From the NCBI GenBank assembly GCA_937973585.1, contig CALJKN010000221.1, positions 1 through 55,340 on the forward strand: DNA of 55,340 nucleotides, in the 5' to 3' direction. Numbering within the stretch: position 1 is the first letter of the stretch; each line of letters begins with the position of its first letter. The notes below the pieces were generated by a model. It was not told where the DNA came from. It saw only the letters and a program-made list of their open reading frames with translations, and did no database searches. Below, piece by piece: positions 48,108 to 55,340 of the stretch. Both the position numbers and the translations under genes were made by a program. The DNA comes from an uncultured Helicobacteraceae bacterium (GTDB lineage Bacteria; Campylobacterota; Campylobacteria; Campylobacterales; UBA6016).

Positions 48108-48329
48108 ATGATGTTTCACGAATACAGAGATATAGTTAGCAAGCTAAAAGTAGAAAATGCCCATTTCGCAAAAATATTTGAAAAGCATAACGAGCTTGAC
48201 GACAAAATAGAAAAAGAGGGTATGCATATCGAGCAAATAGAGCTTGAGAGGCTGAAAAAAGAGAAGTTAAAACTAAAAGACGAAGCCTATAATATGATTA
48301 TGGAATACAAAAAGACCCATAATATTTAA
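48108..48329 (+). CDS. DUF465 (YdcH-like) small coiled-coil protein
   Basis: 73 residues. MFHEYRDIVSKLKVENAHFAKIFEKHNELDDKI and the ending LKDEAYNMIMEYKKTHNI follow the DUF465 pattern (H-x-F ... HNxLD). All helical, cytoplasmic. Function unknown for the family; GGGAGCC site before ATG. It is followed by a shared terminator and a convergent operon. Confidence 0.85.
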   Translation: MMFHEYRDIVSKLKVENAHFAKIFEKHNELDDKIEKEGMHIEQIELERLKKEKLKLKDEAYNMIMEYKKTHNI

Positions 48330-48339
48330 TTCTATAGAG

Positions 48340-48362
48340 CCGTTTCCGCTTAAAGGAAACGG
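48340..48362. terminator. Hairpin between convergent transcription units
   Basis: CCGTTTCC (48340-48347), loop GCTTAAA, GGAAACGG (48355-48362). Lies between the DUF465 gene and the minus-strand antiporter gene. A short T/A-rich tail exists on both sides, consistent with a two-way terminator. Confidence 0.7.
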
Positions 48363-48365
48363 TAG

Positions 48366-49973
48366 CTATTTCAGCTGACAAGTAAGTCCCATTTCAACCA
48401 GTTTTTTACCGATCTCTTCACTCTCATCCACAAGTAGATTTACACCCGCCGCTTTTATAAGCCTATACTCTCTCGCATTTCTTGTTCTGGCGACGAGATT
48501 TATTTTTGGGTAGTTAAATTTTATTATCTCGCATATAGTTAGTAGCTCTTCCTCTTTGTCGATAGTCACTATGACGGCAGCCGCATCTTTTACTTTTAGC
48601 ATCTCTAGCATATTTTTTTGCATTGCATTTCCAAATATTACGTTATGTCCTCTGGCTTGCCCATCATATACCAAATCTCTTTGTGTCTCCACTGCTAAAT
48701 ATTCAAAATTGCTTGATGTCAGATTTTTTGCGACTGCCTTGCCTGTATTGCCGAAGCCTATTATTACGATGTGGTTTTTAAAAGCTGATGTTTTTTCGAC
48801 TATTTCATTATCTTTGCTTTTTGTAAACCTATACGATATTTCGGCGATATATTTTGCTATAAACGGCGTTATTACCATCGAAAGTGCCGCAACGGCTATG
48901 AAGGTCTGAGCCATATCGTTATTTAAAAGATTGATCGTTTTTGCGTATGCGAATATTACAAACGAAAACTCACCGACCTGAGATAGTAAAAGGGCGGTTT
49001 TTATTGCTGTTCTAGATGAGTATCTGAATATTTTTGAGAGATAAAAGATAACTAGCGTTTTAGATGCCATAACGCCTATCGTCATACATAAAATTAACAA
49101 AAAGTTGTTTGCGACAAATCCTATGTCTATCAAAATTCCGGTAGATACGAAAAAGACTCCGAGTAGCAAATCCCTAAAAGGGATTAGGTCTGCCTCTATC
49201 TGGTGTTTGTATGCCGATTCAGAGATTATTATTCCAGCGATAAAAGCCCCAAGAGAGTACGGGACTTCAAAGAAGTGAGCTATGGCGGCCGATGTTAAAA
49301 CGATAAAAAGAACCGAGGTCATAAAAAGTTCGTTTGATTTTGCCCCTGCTACATGTTTCAGAAAGTACGATACTCCATATTTCCCGAAAAAATAGATTGC
49401 CACTATTCCGCCGAGCGAATTTAGTCCGGTTTGCAAAAGCAGTTCGTCGAGCTCTTTTGTTTTGTCTGCCAAGATAGTAACGAGTATGAGTATGGGGACT
49501 ACTGCAATATCTTGCATCAGTAGTATCCCAATAGAATTTCTACCGTGATTTCTACCTATTTTGCCGGTCTCTTGCAAGATTTTTAATACTATTGTCGTAG
49601 AGGATAGGGCTAATGTGAAGCCTATGGCAATCGACAGTTTTGTCTCAAATCCTAGCAAGTGATGAAGAATAAAGCCAAAAATGAGACCGCTCAGGATTAT
49701 TTGGAGTGAACCTAGCCCCAAAACCTCTTTTTTCATTGAGCTTAGTTTTTCAAGCGAGAATTCGAGCCCGAGCATAAACATCAAAAACACTACGCCAAAC
49801 TCTGCAACGGAGCTTAGCTCTTCGCTTCCGCTTAATCCGAAAGTGGCTTTTGCTACTATTCCGGTGATAATGTAGCCGATTACCGTGCTTATCCCAATCC
49901 GCTTTAGCAGTATATTTATAATAATTGCAAAAAATATAATAACGGAAACTATCGTTAGTGTATTATCGTGCAC
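48366..49973 (-). CDS. Kef-type monovalent cation:proton antiporter (CPA2 family)
   Basis: 535 residues. Twelve or so membrane helices (residues 1-385) with the CPA2 patterns GYIITGIVAKATFGL, FMLGLEFSLEKL and ALSSTTIVLKIL, then a C-terminal TrkA-N/RCK NAD-binding domain starting HIVIIGFGNTGKAVAKNLTSSNF. Exchanges K+ or Na+ for H+ across the inner membrane. The RCK domain would gate it by nucleotide. Three bases separate it from radA, so it closes the minus-strand operon. Confidence 0.93.
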   Translation of the reverse strand: MHDNTLTIVSVIIFFAIIINILLKRIGISTVIGYIITGIVAKATFGLSGSEELSSVAEFGVVFLMFMLGLEFSLEKLSSMKKEVLGLGSLQIILSGLIFGFILHHLLGFETKLSIAIGFTLALSSTTIVLKILQETGKIGRNHGRNSIGILLMQDIAVVPILILVTILADKTKELDELLLQTGLNSLGGIVAIYFFGKYGVSYFLKHVAGAKSNELFMTSVLFIVLTSAAIAHFFEVPYSLGAFIAGIIISESAYKHQIEADLIPFRDLLLGVFFVSTGILIDIGFVANNFLLILCMTIGVMASKTLVIFYLSKIFRYSSRTAIKTALLLSQVGEFSFVIFAYAKTINLLNNDMAQTFIAVAALSMVITPFIAKYIAEISYRFTKSKDNEIVEKTSAFKNHIVIIGFGNTGKAVAKNLTSSNFEYLAVETQRDLVYDGQARGHNVIFGNAMQKNMLEMLKVKDAAAVIVTIDKEEELLTICEIIKFNYPKINLVARTRNAREYRLIKAAGVNLLVDESEEIGKKLVEMGLTCQLK

Positions 49974-49976
49974 CTT

Positions 49977-51320
49977 TTACATCCATTCTATGAGTTTTGC
50001 CACTTCTGATACCTCGAAGCATTTAATCGTCGGTTTGGCGTTTTTTGGGAGCTTCGCTATGAGGGCTTTTTTGAATCCTTGAGAGAAGGCCTCTTTTAGT
50101 CTGTTTTCTATGTTGGGTACCTCTCTGATATCTCCGGTTAGGCTAACTTCCCCGATAAAAATTGTCTCAGGGCTTATCGGCCTGTTTTTTAGACTGCTCA
50201 CGATTGCGGCTATGACCGCCAAATCCATGGAGGGTTCGGCTACTTTGATGCCGCCGACGATATTGATATAGACATCGTATCTACTTAGAGTAAAGCCCAT
50301 TTTTCGCTCTAGTAGTGCCAAAATCATAGTGAGTCTGGAGTTGTCAAAACCGTTTGAGGAGCGTTTTGGATTCGGATATGGGCTTTCGGCAACCAACGCC
50401 TGCACCTCTACGGCAAGAGGTCTGGTTCCCTCCATCAACACAGTAATCGCAAATCCGGGGTTTTTTGAGTCTTTGGAAAAAAACTTTGAGGAGATATCTT
50501 TCGCTGCAACTAGACCGTCCGATGTCATCTCAAAAATACCTATTTCGCTAGTTGAGCCAAATCTGTTTTTAAAGCTTCTAAGTATTCGTATATCTCCGCC
50601 GCCGTCCCCGTCGAAATAGAGTACCGTATCGACCATATGCTCCAAAACTCTGGGGCCGGCTATCGAACCCTCTTTTGTGATGTGACCTATGATAAAGACC
50701 GCAATACCGTTTGTCTTTGCAAACCTCATCAACTCAAAAGTAATCTCTTTTACCTGAGAGACACTGCCGGGCGCAGAGTCGAGAGCGGACGAATACATGG
50801 TTTGTATCGAATCAACGATTATCATTGAGTAATCTTTCGCTGCCGCCTCTTCCAGTATCGAGCCTATCTCTATCTCATTTAGCAAAAATAGGTTTTTATC
50901 TACGGCGGACAATCTGGATGCCCTAAGCTTGATTTGCTGATTTGATTCTTCGCCCGCAGCATACAAAACTTTTTTGCCGGATTTGGCCAATAATCCGGCA
51001 ATTTTTAGTAGCAGAGTAGATTTGCCGACACCTGGGCTGCCACCGATTAGAACCATTGAGCCGCCGACTATTCCACCGCCCAGAGCCATATCAAATTCGT
51101 CATCCCCGCTTTTTTGCCTCTCTACCTCGGAGTCCTCTATCTCTGTAATCGCTATAGCAACCGATTTTTTTGGGGATACACTTTTTTTTAGAAGCTCCAA
51201 ATCCTTCTCTTTGACCTCCAAAAAGCTTTCCCAAGAGCCGCAACCGGGGCATTTTCCTAGCCATTTAGCGCTTTGAAATCCACAGGACTGACATTCAAAG
51301 AGCGTTTTTTGTTTTGCCAA
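49977..51320 (-). CDS. radA: DNA repair protein RadA
   Basis: 447 residues from a TTG at 51320 (LAKQKTLFECQSCG). A frame ATG at 51377 would overlap ftsY by 53 bases; the TTG has AAAGG 8 bases upstream and gives the normal N-terminus, so it is preferred. Zinc finger CQSCGFQSAKWLGKCPGC, Walker A GGSPGVGKSTLLLK, IVDSIQTMYSS, KNRFG and the C-terminal Lon-protease-like domain (VNIVGGIKVAEPSMDLAVIAA) are present. Helps branch migration in recombinational repair. Confidence 0.96.
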   Translation of the reverse strand: MAKQKTLFECQSCGFQSAKWLGKCPGCGSWESFLEVKEKDLELLKKSVSPKKSVAIAITEIEDSEVERQKSGDDEFDMALGGGIVGGSMVLIGGSPGVGKSTLLLKIAGLLAKSGKKVLYAAGEESNQQIKLRASRLSAVDKNLFLLNEIEIGSILEEAAAKDYSMIIVDSIQTMYSSALDSAPGSVSQVKEITFELMRFAKTNGIAVFIIGHITKEGSIAGPRVLEHMVDTVLYFDGDGGGDIRILRSFKNRFGSTSEIGIFEMTSDGLVAAKDISSKFFSKDSKNPGFAITVLMEGTRPLAVEVQALVAESPYPNPKRSSNGFDNSRLTMILALLERKMGFTLSRYDVYINIVGGIKVAEPSMDLAVIAAIVSSLKNRPISPETIFIGEVSLTGDIREVPNIENRLKEAFSQGFKKALIAKLPKNAKPTIKCFEVSEVAKLIEWM

Positions 51321-51324
51321 GATA

Positions 51325-52203
51325 TTAGCCTTTGAAGATTGCGCCGATAAACTCGTCCATAAAAGCTTTTGTGTCAAAAACCTCTATATCGTCCGGCTTT
51401 TCACCAATCCCTACGTACAAGATCGGTAGAGACAGCTCTTTTAGGATTGAAAAAATTGCTCCGCCCTTCGCTGTTCCGTCCAGCTTTGTCACGATAACAG
51501 CATCAAGCCCTATCATCTCGTTAAAAGCTTTTGCCTGATTGATGGCTGAGTGTCCGGCCGTAGCATCTATAATGACTATTTTTCTATTTGGAGTATTTGC
51601 TTTTGCTTTTTCGCATACCCTGACTATTTTTTTTAGCTCTTCCGCCAGATTTGTTTGTGTGTGGAGTCTCCCTGCCGTATCTATAATCGCATAATCGATA
51701 TTTTTGGAGATTGCAGAATTTATTGTATCAAAAGCAACACTAGACGGGTCGGCACCTAATTTCGAGGAGACTATCGGAATCTCTAATCTTTTTGCCCATA
51801 TCTCCAGTTGTTGAACTGCTGCCGCCCTGAATGTATCTCCGGCACCGAGTATGACACTTTTGCCGTCTTTTTTTGCAAGGTTTGCTAGCTTTGCTATAGT
51901 GGTTGTTTTGCCGGCTCCGTTTACCCCTATAATCAGATCGACAAAAGGTTTGTCCGAACAAAAAAGTTGTGTCTTTTTTGCTTCGACGGACAAAAAGATT
52001 GAAGCCAAGGCATTTTGCAATGCTATTTTGTTTATTGACGAGGGGAGAGTGGAGAGCATCTCTTCTACTATGTCGTAGTCTATATCGCTCGTTACCAGTA
52101 TCTCCTCTAGTTCGTCTTTTGAGATGGACTCTTTTTTTTCCCCGATTATCTCCCCTATTGCGGCTACGGTTTTGGCTAATGATTTTTTGAGTAGCCCAAA
52201 CAT
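51325..52203 (-). CDS. ftsY: Signal recognition particle receptor FtsY
   Basis: 292 residues. It lacks the long acidic A domain and consists of the N and G domains. P-loop GVNGAGKTTTIAKLANLAKKDGKSVI, DTFRAAAVQQLEIWAKR, the DTAGR motif (IDTAGRLHTQTNL) and TKLDGTAKGG are intact. GTP-dependent docking of SRP-ribosome complexes to the membrane. It directly abuts the thioredoxin-like gene (ATG on the base after that stop) and precedes radA by 4 bases. Confidence 0.97.
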   Translation of the reverse strand: MFGLLKKSLAKTVAAIGEIIGEKKESISKDELEEILVTSDIDYDIVEEMLSTLPSSINKIALQNALASIFLSVEAKKTQLFCSDKPFVDLIIGVNGAGKTTTIAKLANLAKKDGKSVILGAGDTFRAAAVQQLEIWAKRLEIPIVSSKLGADPSSVAFDTINSAISKNIDYAIIDTAGRLHTQTNLAEELKKIVRVCEKAKANTPNRKIVIIDATAGHSAINQAKAFNEMIGLDAVIVTKLDGTAKGGAIFSILKELSLPILYVGIGEKPDDIEVFDTKAFMDEFIGAIFKG

Positions 52204-52752
52204 CTATTTTCCAACCGTTTTGAGGATGTCTTGTTCTATAATTTCGGCCGGAGTGGCACCGGGATAAAAGGCGATTTTTTTACCGTCTTTATCAAATAAA
52301 AACATTGTAGGGAAACCTTTTACCCCGAAAATTTTTGCCGCCTCAAAGTTTGCGCTCTCCTCTGTTGATACGAAATAGTTTATTTTATGTTCTTTGATAA
52401 AAGATGAGACCTCGGCAGGGCTTTTGTTTTCTTCTAGCAATACCGATATAACGTTAAATTTGTCGGAATATTTGTTTTTTAGCTCAATTAGATGTGGAAT
52501 CTCCGCTTTGCACGGCGGACACCATGTGGCGAAAAAAACAAGCAGCGTACTTTTTTCCCCTTCGCCCTCAAATTTGAATCCCTCTCCGGTATATACCATA
52601 TTAATATTTTTTCCGGCAAGGTCTTTAAAGGCAATATTTTTTATCATATTTTTAGTGCTAACAAGTTGTTCGGATTCGGCTTTGTCTTTGCATCCGACGA
52701 ACAGTGTGGATACTAGAGCAGCAAAAATAGGAGTCAGGATATATTTTTTCAT
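52204..52752 (-). CDS. TlpA/ResA-like thioredoxin-fold lipoprotein
   Basis: 182 residues. Signal peptide with lipobox LFVGC at about residues 17-21 (Cys21 lipidated), then a thioredoxin fold with active site FFATWCPPCKAEIPHL (CPPC) and the cis-Pro segment VKGFPTMFLFDKDGKK. Such reductases act in the periplasm on cytochrome c apoproteins or outer-membrane proteins. It is the first gene of the minus-strand operon and divergent from the cyclo-ligase gene, 37 bases away. Position matches Cj1207c from memory. Confidence 0.92.
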   Translation of the reverse strand: MKKYILTPIFAALVSTLFVGCKDKAESEQLVSTKNMIKNIAFKDLAGKNINMVYTGEGFKFEGEGEKSTLLVFFATWCPPCKAEIPHLIELKNKYSDKFNVISVLLEENKSPAEVSSFIKEHKINYFVSTEESANFEAAKIFGVKGFPTMFLFDKDGKKIAFYPGATPAEIIEQDILKTVGK

Positions 52753-52789
52753 AATTTACTATCCCTGTTTTTGTAATATTTTATTTTAG

Positions 52790-53530
52790 ATGAGGATTAT
52801 AAACTCTATGGGCTTAAGTGCTAAAGGTGTTTGCGCCGGAATTTCGGCCGATAAAATAGGAGCCAGAGCTGTCGGAAAAAAAATTGCCCGTAAAAAAGAG
52901 AATTACTCTCGCAAAAAGATTTTTGAGCACACGGTAGCCAATTTTCTGGGTACTTTGAAATTTAAATCGATTTTGCTATACCTTCCGCTTTTTATAGAGG
53001 CGGATACAAAAAAAATTATCCGCATTCTAAGGACTAAACGAAAAGCCGTATATGTGCCGTTCATAGAAGGTGTTAGCTTTAAAATGGTAAGATACAGACT
53101 TCCTGAAATTACGGGTGATTTTAATATTCAGACCTGCAGAAATTCGTTTGTAAAAATAAATAAAATTGATATAATGATTATTCCTGCCTTAGGCGTAGAT
53201 CGAAATTTTAAACGGATCGGCCACGGCAAAGGGATGTATGATAGATTTGTAGAAAAAATCAAAAATACTCCGCTTACTATATTTGCGCAAAAAAAAATTT
53301 GCTACTTTGATGCGGATATTTGCGAAAAACATGATGTATCGGCTGATTTTTTAACGGCTGAGGGAAAAATTTTTCAAAGAGGCAAAATAAACAATGTTAA
53401 CTATTGCGCTAATCGTAGCCGCCGCAACGGTAATATCCGGTATTGTCGGATTTTTGACGGCAAAAAAAATAGATTCCGCAAAATATCAAATATATATAGA
53501 GCAGTCAAAATCAAAAGCAAAGGCGATTGA
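52790..53530 (+). CDS. 5-formyltetrahydrofolate cyclo-ligase family protein with extended C-terminus
   Basis: 246 residues. The core has YLPLFIEADTKKIIRILRTKRKAVYVPFIEG and the family signature RIGHGKGMYDRFVEK, converting 5-formyl-THF to methenyl-THF with ATP. The frame runs 137 bases into rny in another frame: the family normally ends near SADFLTAEGKIFQRGKI, and the last 40 or so residues (CANRSRRNGNIRYCRIF and a basic tail) are the rny start read in the wrong frame. The N-terminus is also unusual; ATG 52808 is an alternative start. Loss of a stop or a sequencing indel is possible. Confidence 0.8.
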   Translation: MRIINSMGLSAKGVCAGISADKIGARAVGKKIARKKENYSRKKIFEHTVANFLGTLKFKSILLYLPLFIEADTKKIIRILRTKRKAVYVPFIEGVSFKMVRYRLPEITGDFNIQTCRNSFVKINKIDIMIIPALGVDRNFKRIGHGKGMYDRFVEKIKNTPLTIFAQKKICYFDADICEKHDVSADFLTAEGKIFQRGKINNVNYCANRSRRNGNIRYCRIFDGKKNRFRKISNIYRAVKIKSKGD

Positions 53531-54962
53531 GCACGAGGCTGAGCTGAAACTTGAGGCTGTAAAAGCAAAAGAGGGGAATTTGGAGCTTGAGTTTCGTAAA
53601 AAATCTGAAATGGAAGCGGCCAGATTAAGAAGCGAATATGACTCAAAAGTTATGAGTCTTGCAAAGAAAGAGGAGATGTTTGCCGAGAAAACAAAAAACG
53701 AACTTAAAAATATTGAGAGTAAAAAAAATAGGGCAGAAGAGCTAAAAAAAACATCCGAAGTTACCATGTCGGAGCTTAGCAATCTAAAAAAGATATACGA
53801 AGCCAAGCTTGACGACGTAATTGCTATAGCCGAAAAAGGTGCGGGACTCACAATGGGTGAGGCTAGGGAGTTGCTCCTTGAAAAAACAAAAGAAAAATGC
53901 AGAGAGGATATATCCCACGTAGTCAGAAAATACGAGGCGGAGGCTAAGGCTGAGGCAAGAAAAAGGGCAAACTATGTCATTGCGCAGGCAACAACAAGAT
54001 ATGCCGGAGAGTTCGCCGCAGAGAGGCTAATAAACGTAGTTCCGATTCAAAGCGAAGAGATAAAAGGGCGGATAATCGGCAAAGAGGGGCGAAATATAAA
54101 AGTTTTGGAGATGCTTCTGGGTGTGGATATCATAATCGACGATACGCCGAATACGATTATTGTCAGTAGTTTTAATCTTTTAAGAAGGGCGATTGCTACA
54201 AAGACGATAGAGCTATTAATCGAGGATGGGAGGATTCAGCCCGCCAGAATTGAGGAAATTTTTGAAAAAGTCAAACGGGAGTTTGATGAGAAAATGTATG
54301 AAGAGGGTGAGAACATCGTGACCGATCTCGGTGTCGGTATCATACATCCTGAGATTATAAAACTAATCGGCCGTCTAAAATATAGAGCTAGTTATGGGCA
54401 AAATGCGTTGGCGCACTCTTTGGAGGTTGTGCATTTGGCCGGAATTATTGCGGCTGAGCTCGGTGGAGACGAGGTGTTGGCAAAGAGAGCCGGTCTTTTG
54501 CACGATATAGGTAAGGCATTGACCCATGATTATTCCGGAAGCCATGTTGATTTGGGTGCGGATTTATGCAAAAGATACAAAGAGGCTCCCGAGGTAATAA
54601 ATGCAATTTATGCCCATCATGGGCACGAAGAGGTTAAGTCAATAGAGTGTGCGGCGGTATGCACGGCTGATGCCCTATCGGCGGCCAGACCTGGGGCTAG
54701 ACGGGAAGTTTTGGAGAGCTTTTTGAAAAGGGTAGAGGGGCTAGAAAAAATAGCACTTTCTCATCACGGTGTTAAAAATGCGTACGCTATCGCAGCCGGC
54801 AAAGAGATTAGAATAATCGTTAATGCATCGCTAATCAACGATGATGAATCGGTTCTTGTCGCAAAAGAGATAGCAAAAGAGATAGAAGACGGAATACAAT
54901 ATCCGGGTGAGATCAAAATAAGCGTTATTAGAGAGACAAGGGTTACCGAGTTTGCCAGATAA
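53394..54962 (+). CDS. rny: Ribonuclease Y
   Basis: 522 residues. N-terminal membrane helix (LTIALIVAAATVISGIVGFLTA), a long charged coiled coil (about 25-190), the KH domain with GRIIGKEGRNIKVLEMLLGVDI (from about residue 225) and the HD phosphodiesterase domain (HSLEVVHLAGIIAAELGG and LLHDIGKALTHDY, around 340-430). A membrane-bound endonuclease that starts mRNA decay. Start ATG lies within the preceding gene's frame, 137 bases of overlap. Confidence 0.97.
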   Translation: MLTIALIVAAATVISGIVGFLTAKKIDSAKYQIYIEQSKSKAKAIEHEAELKLEAVKAKEGNLELEFRKKSEMEAARLRSEYDSKVMSLAKKEEMFAEKTKNELKNIESKKNRAEELKKTSEVTMSELSNLKKIYEAKLDDVIAIAEKGAGLTMGEARELLLEKTKEKCREDISHVVRKYEAEAKAEARKRANYVIAQATTRYAGEFAAERLINVVPIQSEEIKGRIIGKEGRNIKVLEMLLGVDIIIDDTPNTIIVSSFNLLRRAIATKTIELLIEDGRIQPARIEEIFEKVKREFDEKMYEEGENIVTDLGVGIIHPEIIKLIGRLKYRASYGQNALAHSLEVVHLAGIIAAELGGDEVLAKRAGLLHDIGKALTHDYSGSHVDLGADLCKRYKEAPEVINAIYAHHGHEEVKSIECAAVCTADALSAARPGARREVLESFLKRVEGLEKIALSHHGVKNAYAIAAGKEIRIIVNASLINDDESVLVAKEIAKEIEDGIQYPGEIKISVIRETRVTEFAR

Positions 54963-54980
54963 GGCAGTTTAGTTTTTTTG

Positions 54981-55340
54981 GTGGCGGACGTGATAAATCA
55001 GGTTTTTTCTATTTCACAGACAGAAAATATGATTCTTGCAAGAATAAACGGCAAGGATTTGGCCTATACAGATTACGTGAAGGGGTATGTCCAAAAAAAC
55101 TTTAAATTTTTTATCTATCTGCAGGAGTCTATACTAGTTTTCCCAAAAAGCGAAGATATCGGCAAACGGAGGTTCTTTCTCTCCTGTCTTCAAAATAACT
55201 TCAATAAAGCAATTTCAGGCAATGAAAAAAGTTTTGATTTTAATCTTGACCTCCCATTTTTTATAGAGTTTGCCGAATCTAAAGAGTTTTCCGGTAGCTC
55301 AAAGGTATTGGTAAAGTGCCATAGGGAGAATGTTAGATCG
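54981..55340 (+). CDS. Unrecognised protein, N-terminal part (runs off window)
   Basis: The frame is open from 54963 to the end of the window. Possible starts are GTG 54981, GTG 54990 and ATG 55029; I give GTG 54981 as the earliest with moderate confidence, since no clear ribosome-binding site decides. The product reads MILARINGKDLAYTDYVKGY after the ATG, with aromatic-rich stretches (FKFFIYLQESILVFPKSEDI) but no signal peptide or membrane helix seen. I recognise no family. It starts about 20 bases after rny, so it may be in that operon. Confidence 0.6.
   Translation, partial: MADVINQVFSISQTENMILARINGKDLAYTDYVKGYVQKNFKFFIYLQESILVFPKSEDIGKRRFFLSCLQNNFNKAISGNEKSFDFNLDLPFFIEFAESKEFSGSSKVLVKCHRENVRS

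Noticed and set aside
49977..51377. ATG start for radA at 51377
   Set aside because: It would add 19 residues without family similarity and overlap ftsY by 53 bases. The TTG at 51320 gives the normal RadA N-terminus and has AAAGG at good spacing.

Overview
The window is from a member of the Campylobacterota (Epsilonproteobacteria), probably a free-living or microaerobic, sulfide-oxidising one. The evidence is the gene order tRNA-Thr/Tyr/Gly/Thr-tuf-rpmG-tRNA-Trp-secE-nusG-rplKAJL-rpoB-rpoC-rpsL-rpsG-fusA, separate rpoB and rpoC (not fused as in Helicobacter), a ccoNOQP-DUF4006 cluster, and the cca-purU and radA-ftsY-thioredoxin-rny neighbourhoods, which match my memory of Campylobacter. Sulfide:quinone oxidoreductase and cbb3 oxidase genes suggest respiration with sulfide and low oxygen. 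No tools were run; genus and species cannot be fixed from the sequence alone.

Layout. (1) 1-7015: a heavy-metal RND efflux operon (TolC-like partial, adaptor, CzcA-type pump, DUF3240-like protein) with its own response regulator and an unusual sensor kinase. (2) 7014-8370: a small insert of about 1.3 kb bounded by perfect 39-bp direct repeats. It carries an MqsR/MqsA toxin-antitoxin pair and no recombinase, and it sits exactly at the 5' end of ybgC, which is regenerated on the right side. (3) 8348-16147: ybgC, leuD-leuB, two small genes (the second in the position of ciaD), cca (without a recognisable start codon), purU, ilvE, a prohibitin-like gene, hisIE and a DUF2393-like gene. (4) 16167-33299: a consensus promoter, four tRNAs, tuf, rpmG, tRNA-Trp, then the secE to rpoC and rpsL-rpsG-fusA translation and transcription genes, with several clear hairpins.

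(5) 33300-45445: respiratory block. A Tat-signal sulfide:quinone oxidoreductase, ccoG, a second flavoprotein of the SQR/NDH-2 fold, exbD/exbB on the minus strand, then ccoNOQP with DUF4006, a 31-residue membrane microprotein, a TPM-like protein and a FixH-like protein, followed without a gap by alr and a nitrilase-family gene. (6) 45514-48329: an orphan PAS sensor kinase and a DUF465 protein. (7) 48366-52752 (minus): thioredoxin-like lipoprotein, ftsY, radA and a Kef-type antiporter in one tight operon. (8) 52790-55340: 5-formyltetrahydrofolate cyclo-ligase with a long overlap into rny, rny itself, and the start of an unrecognised gene.

The parts most worth following up are the recombinase-less MqsRA island with its duplicated ybgC start and operator-like promoter, the missing start of cca directly behind a ciaD-position gene in the same frame, the Tat-exported sulfide:quinone oxidoreductase, and the unannotated microprotein in the cbb3 operon.
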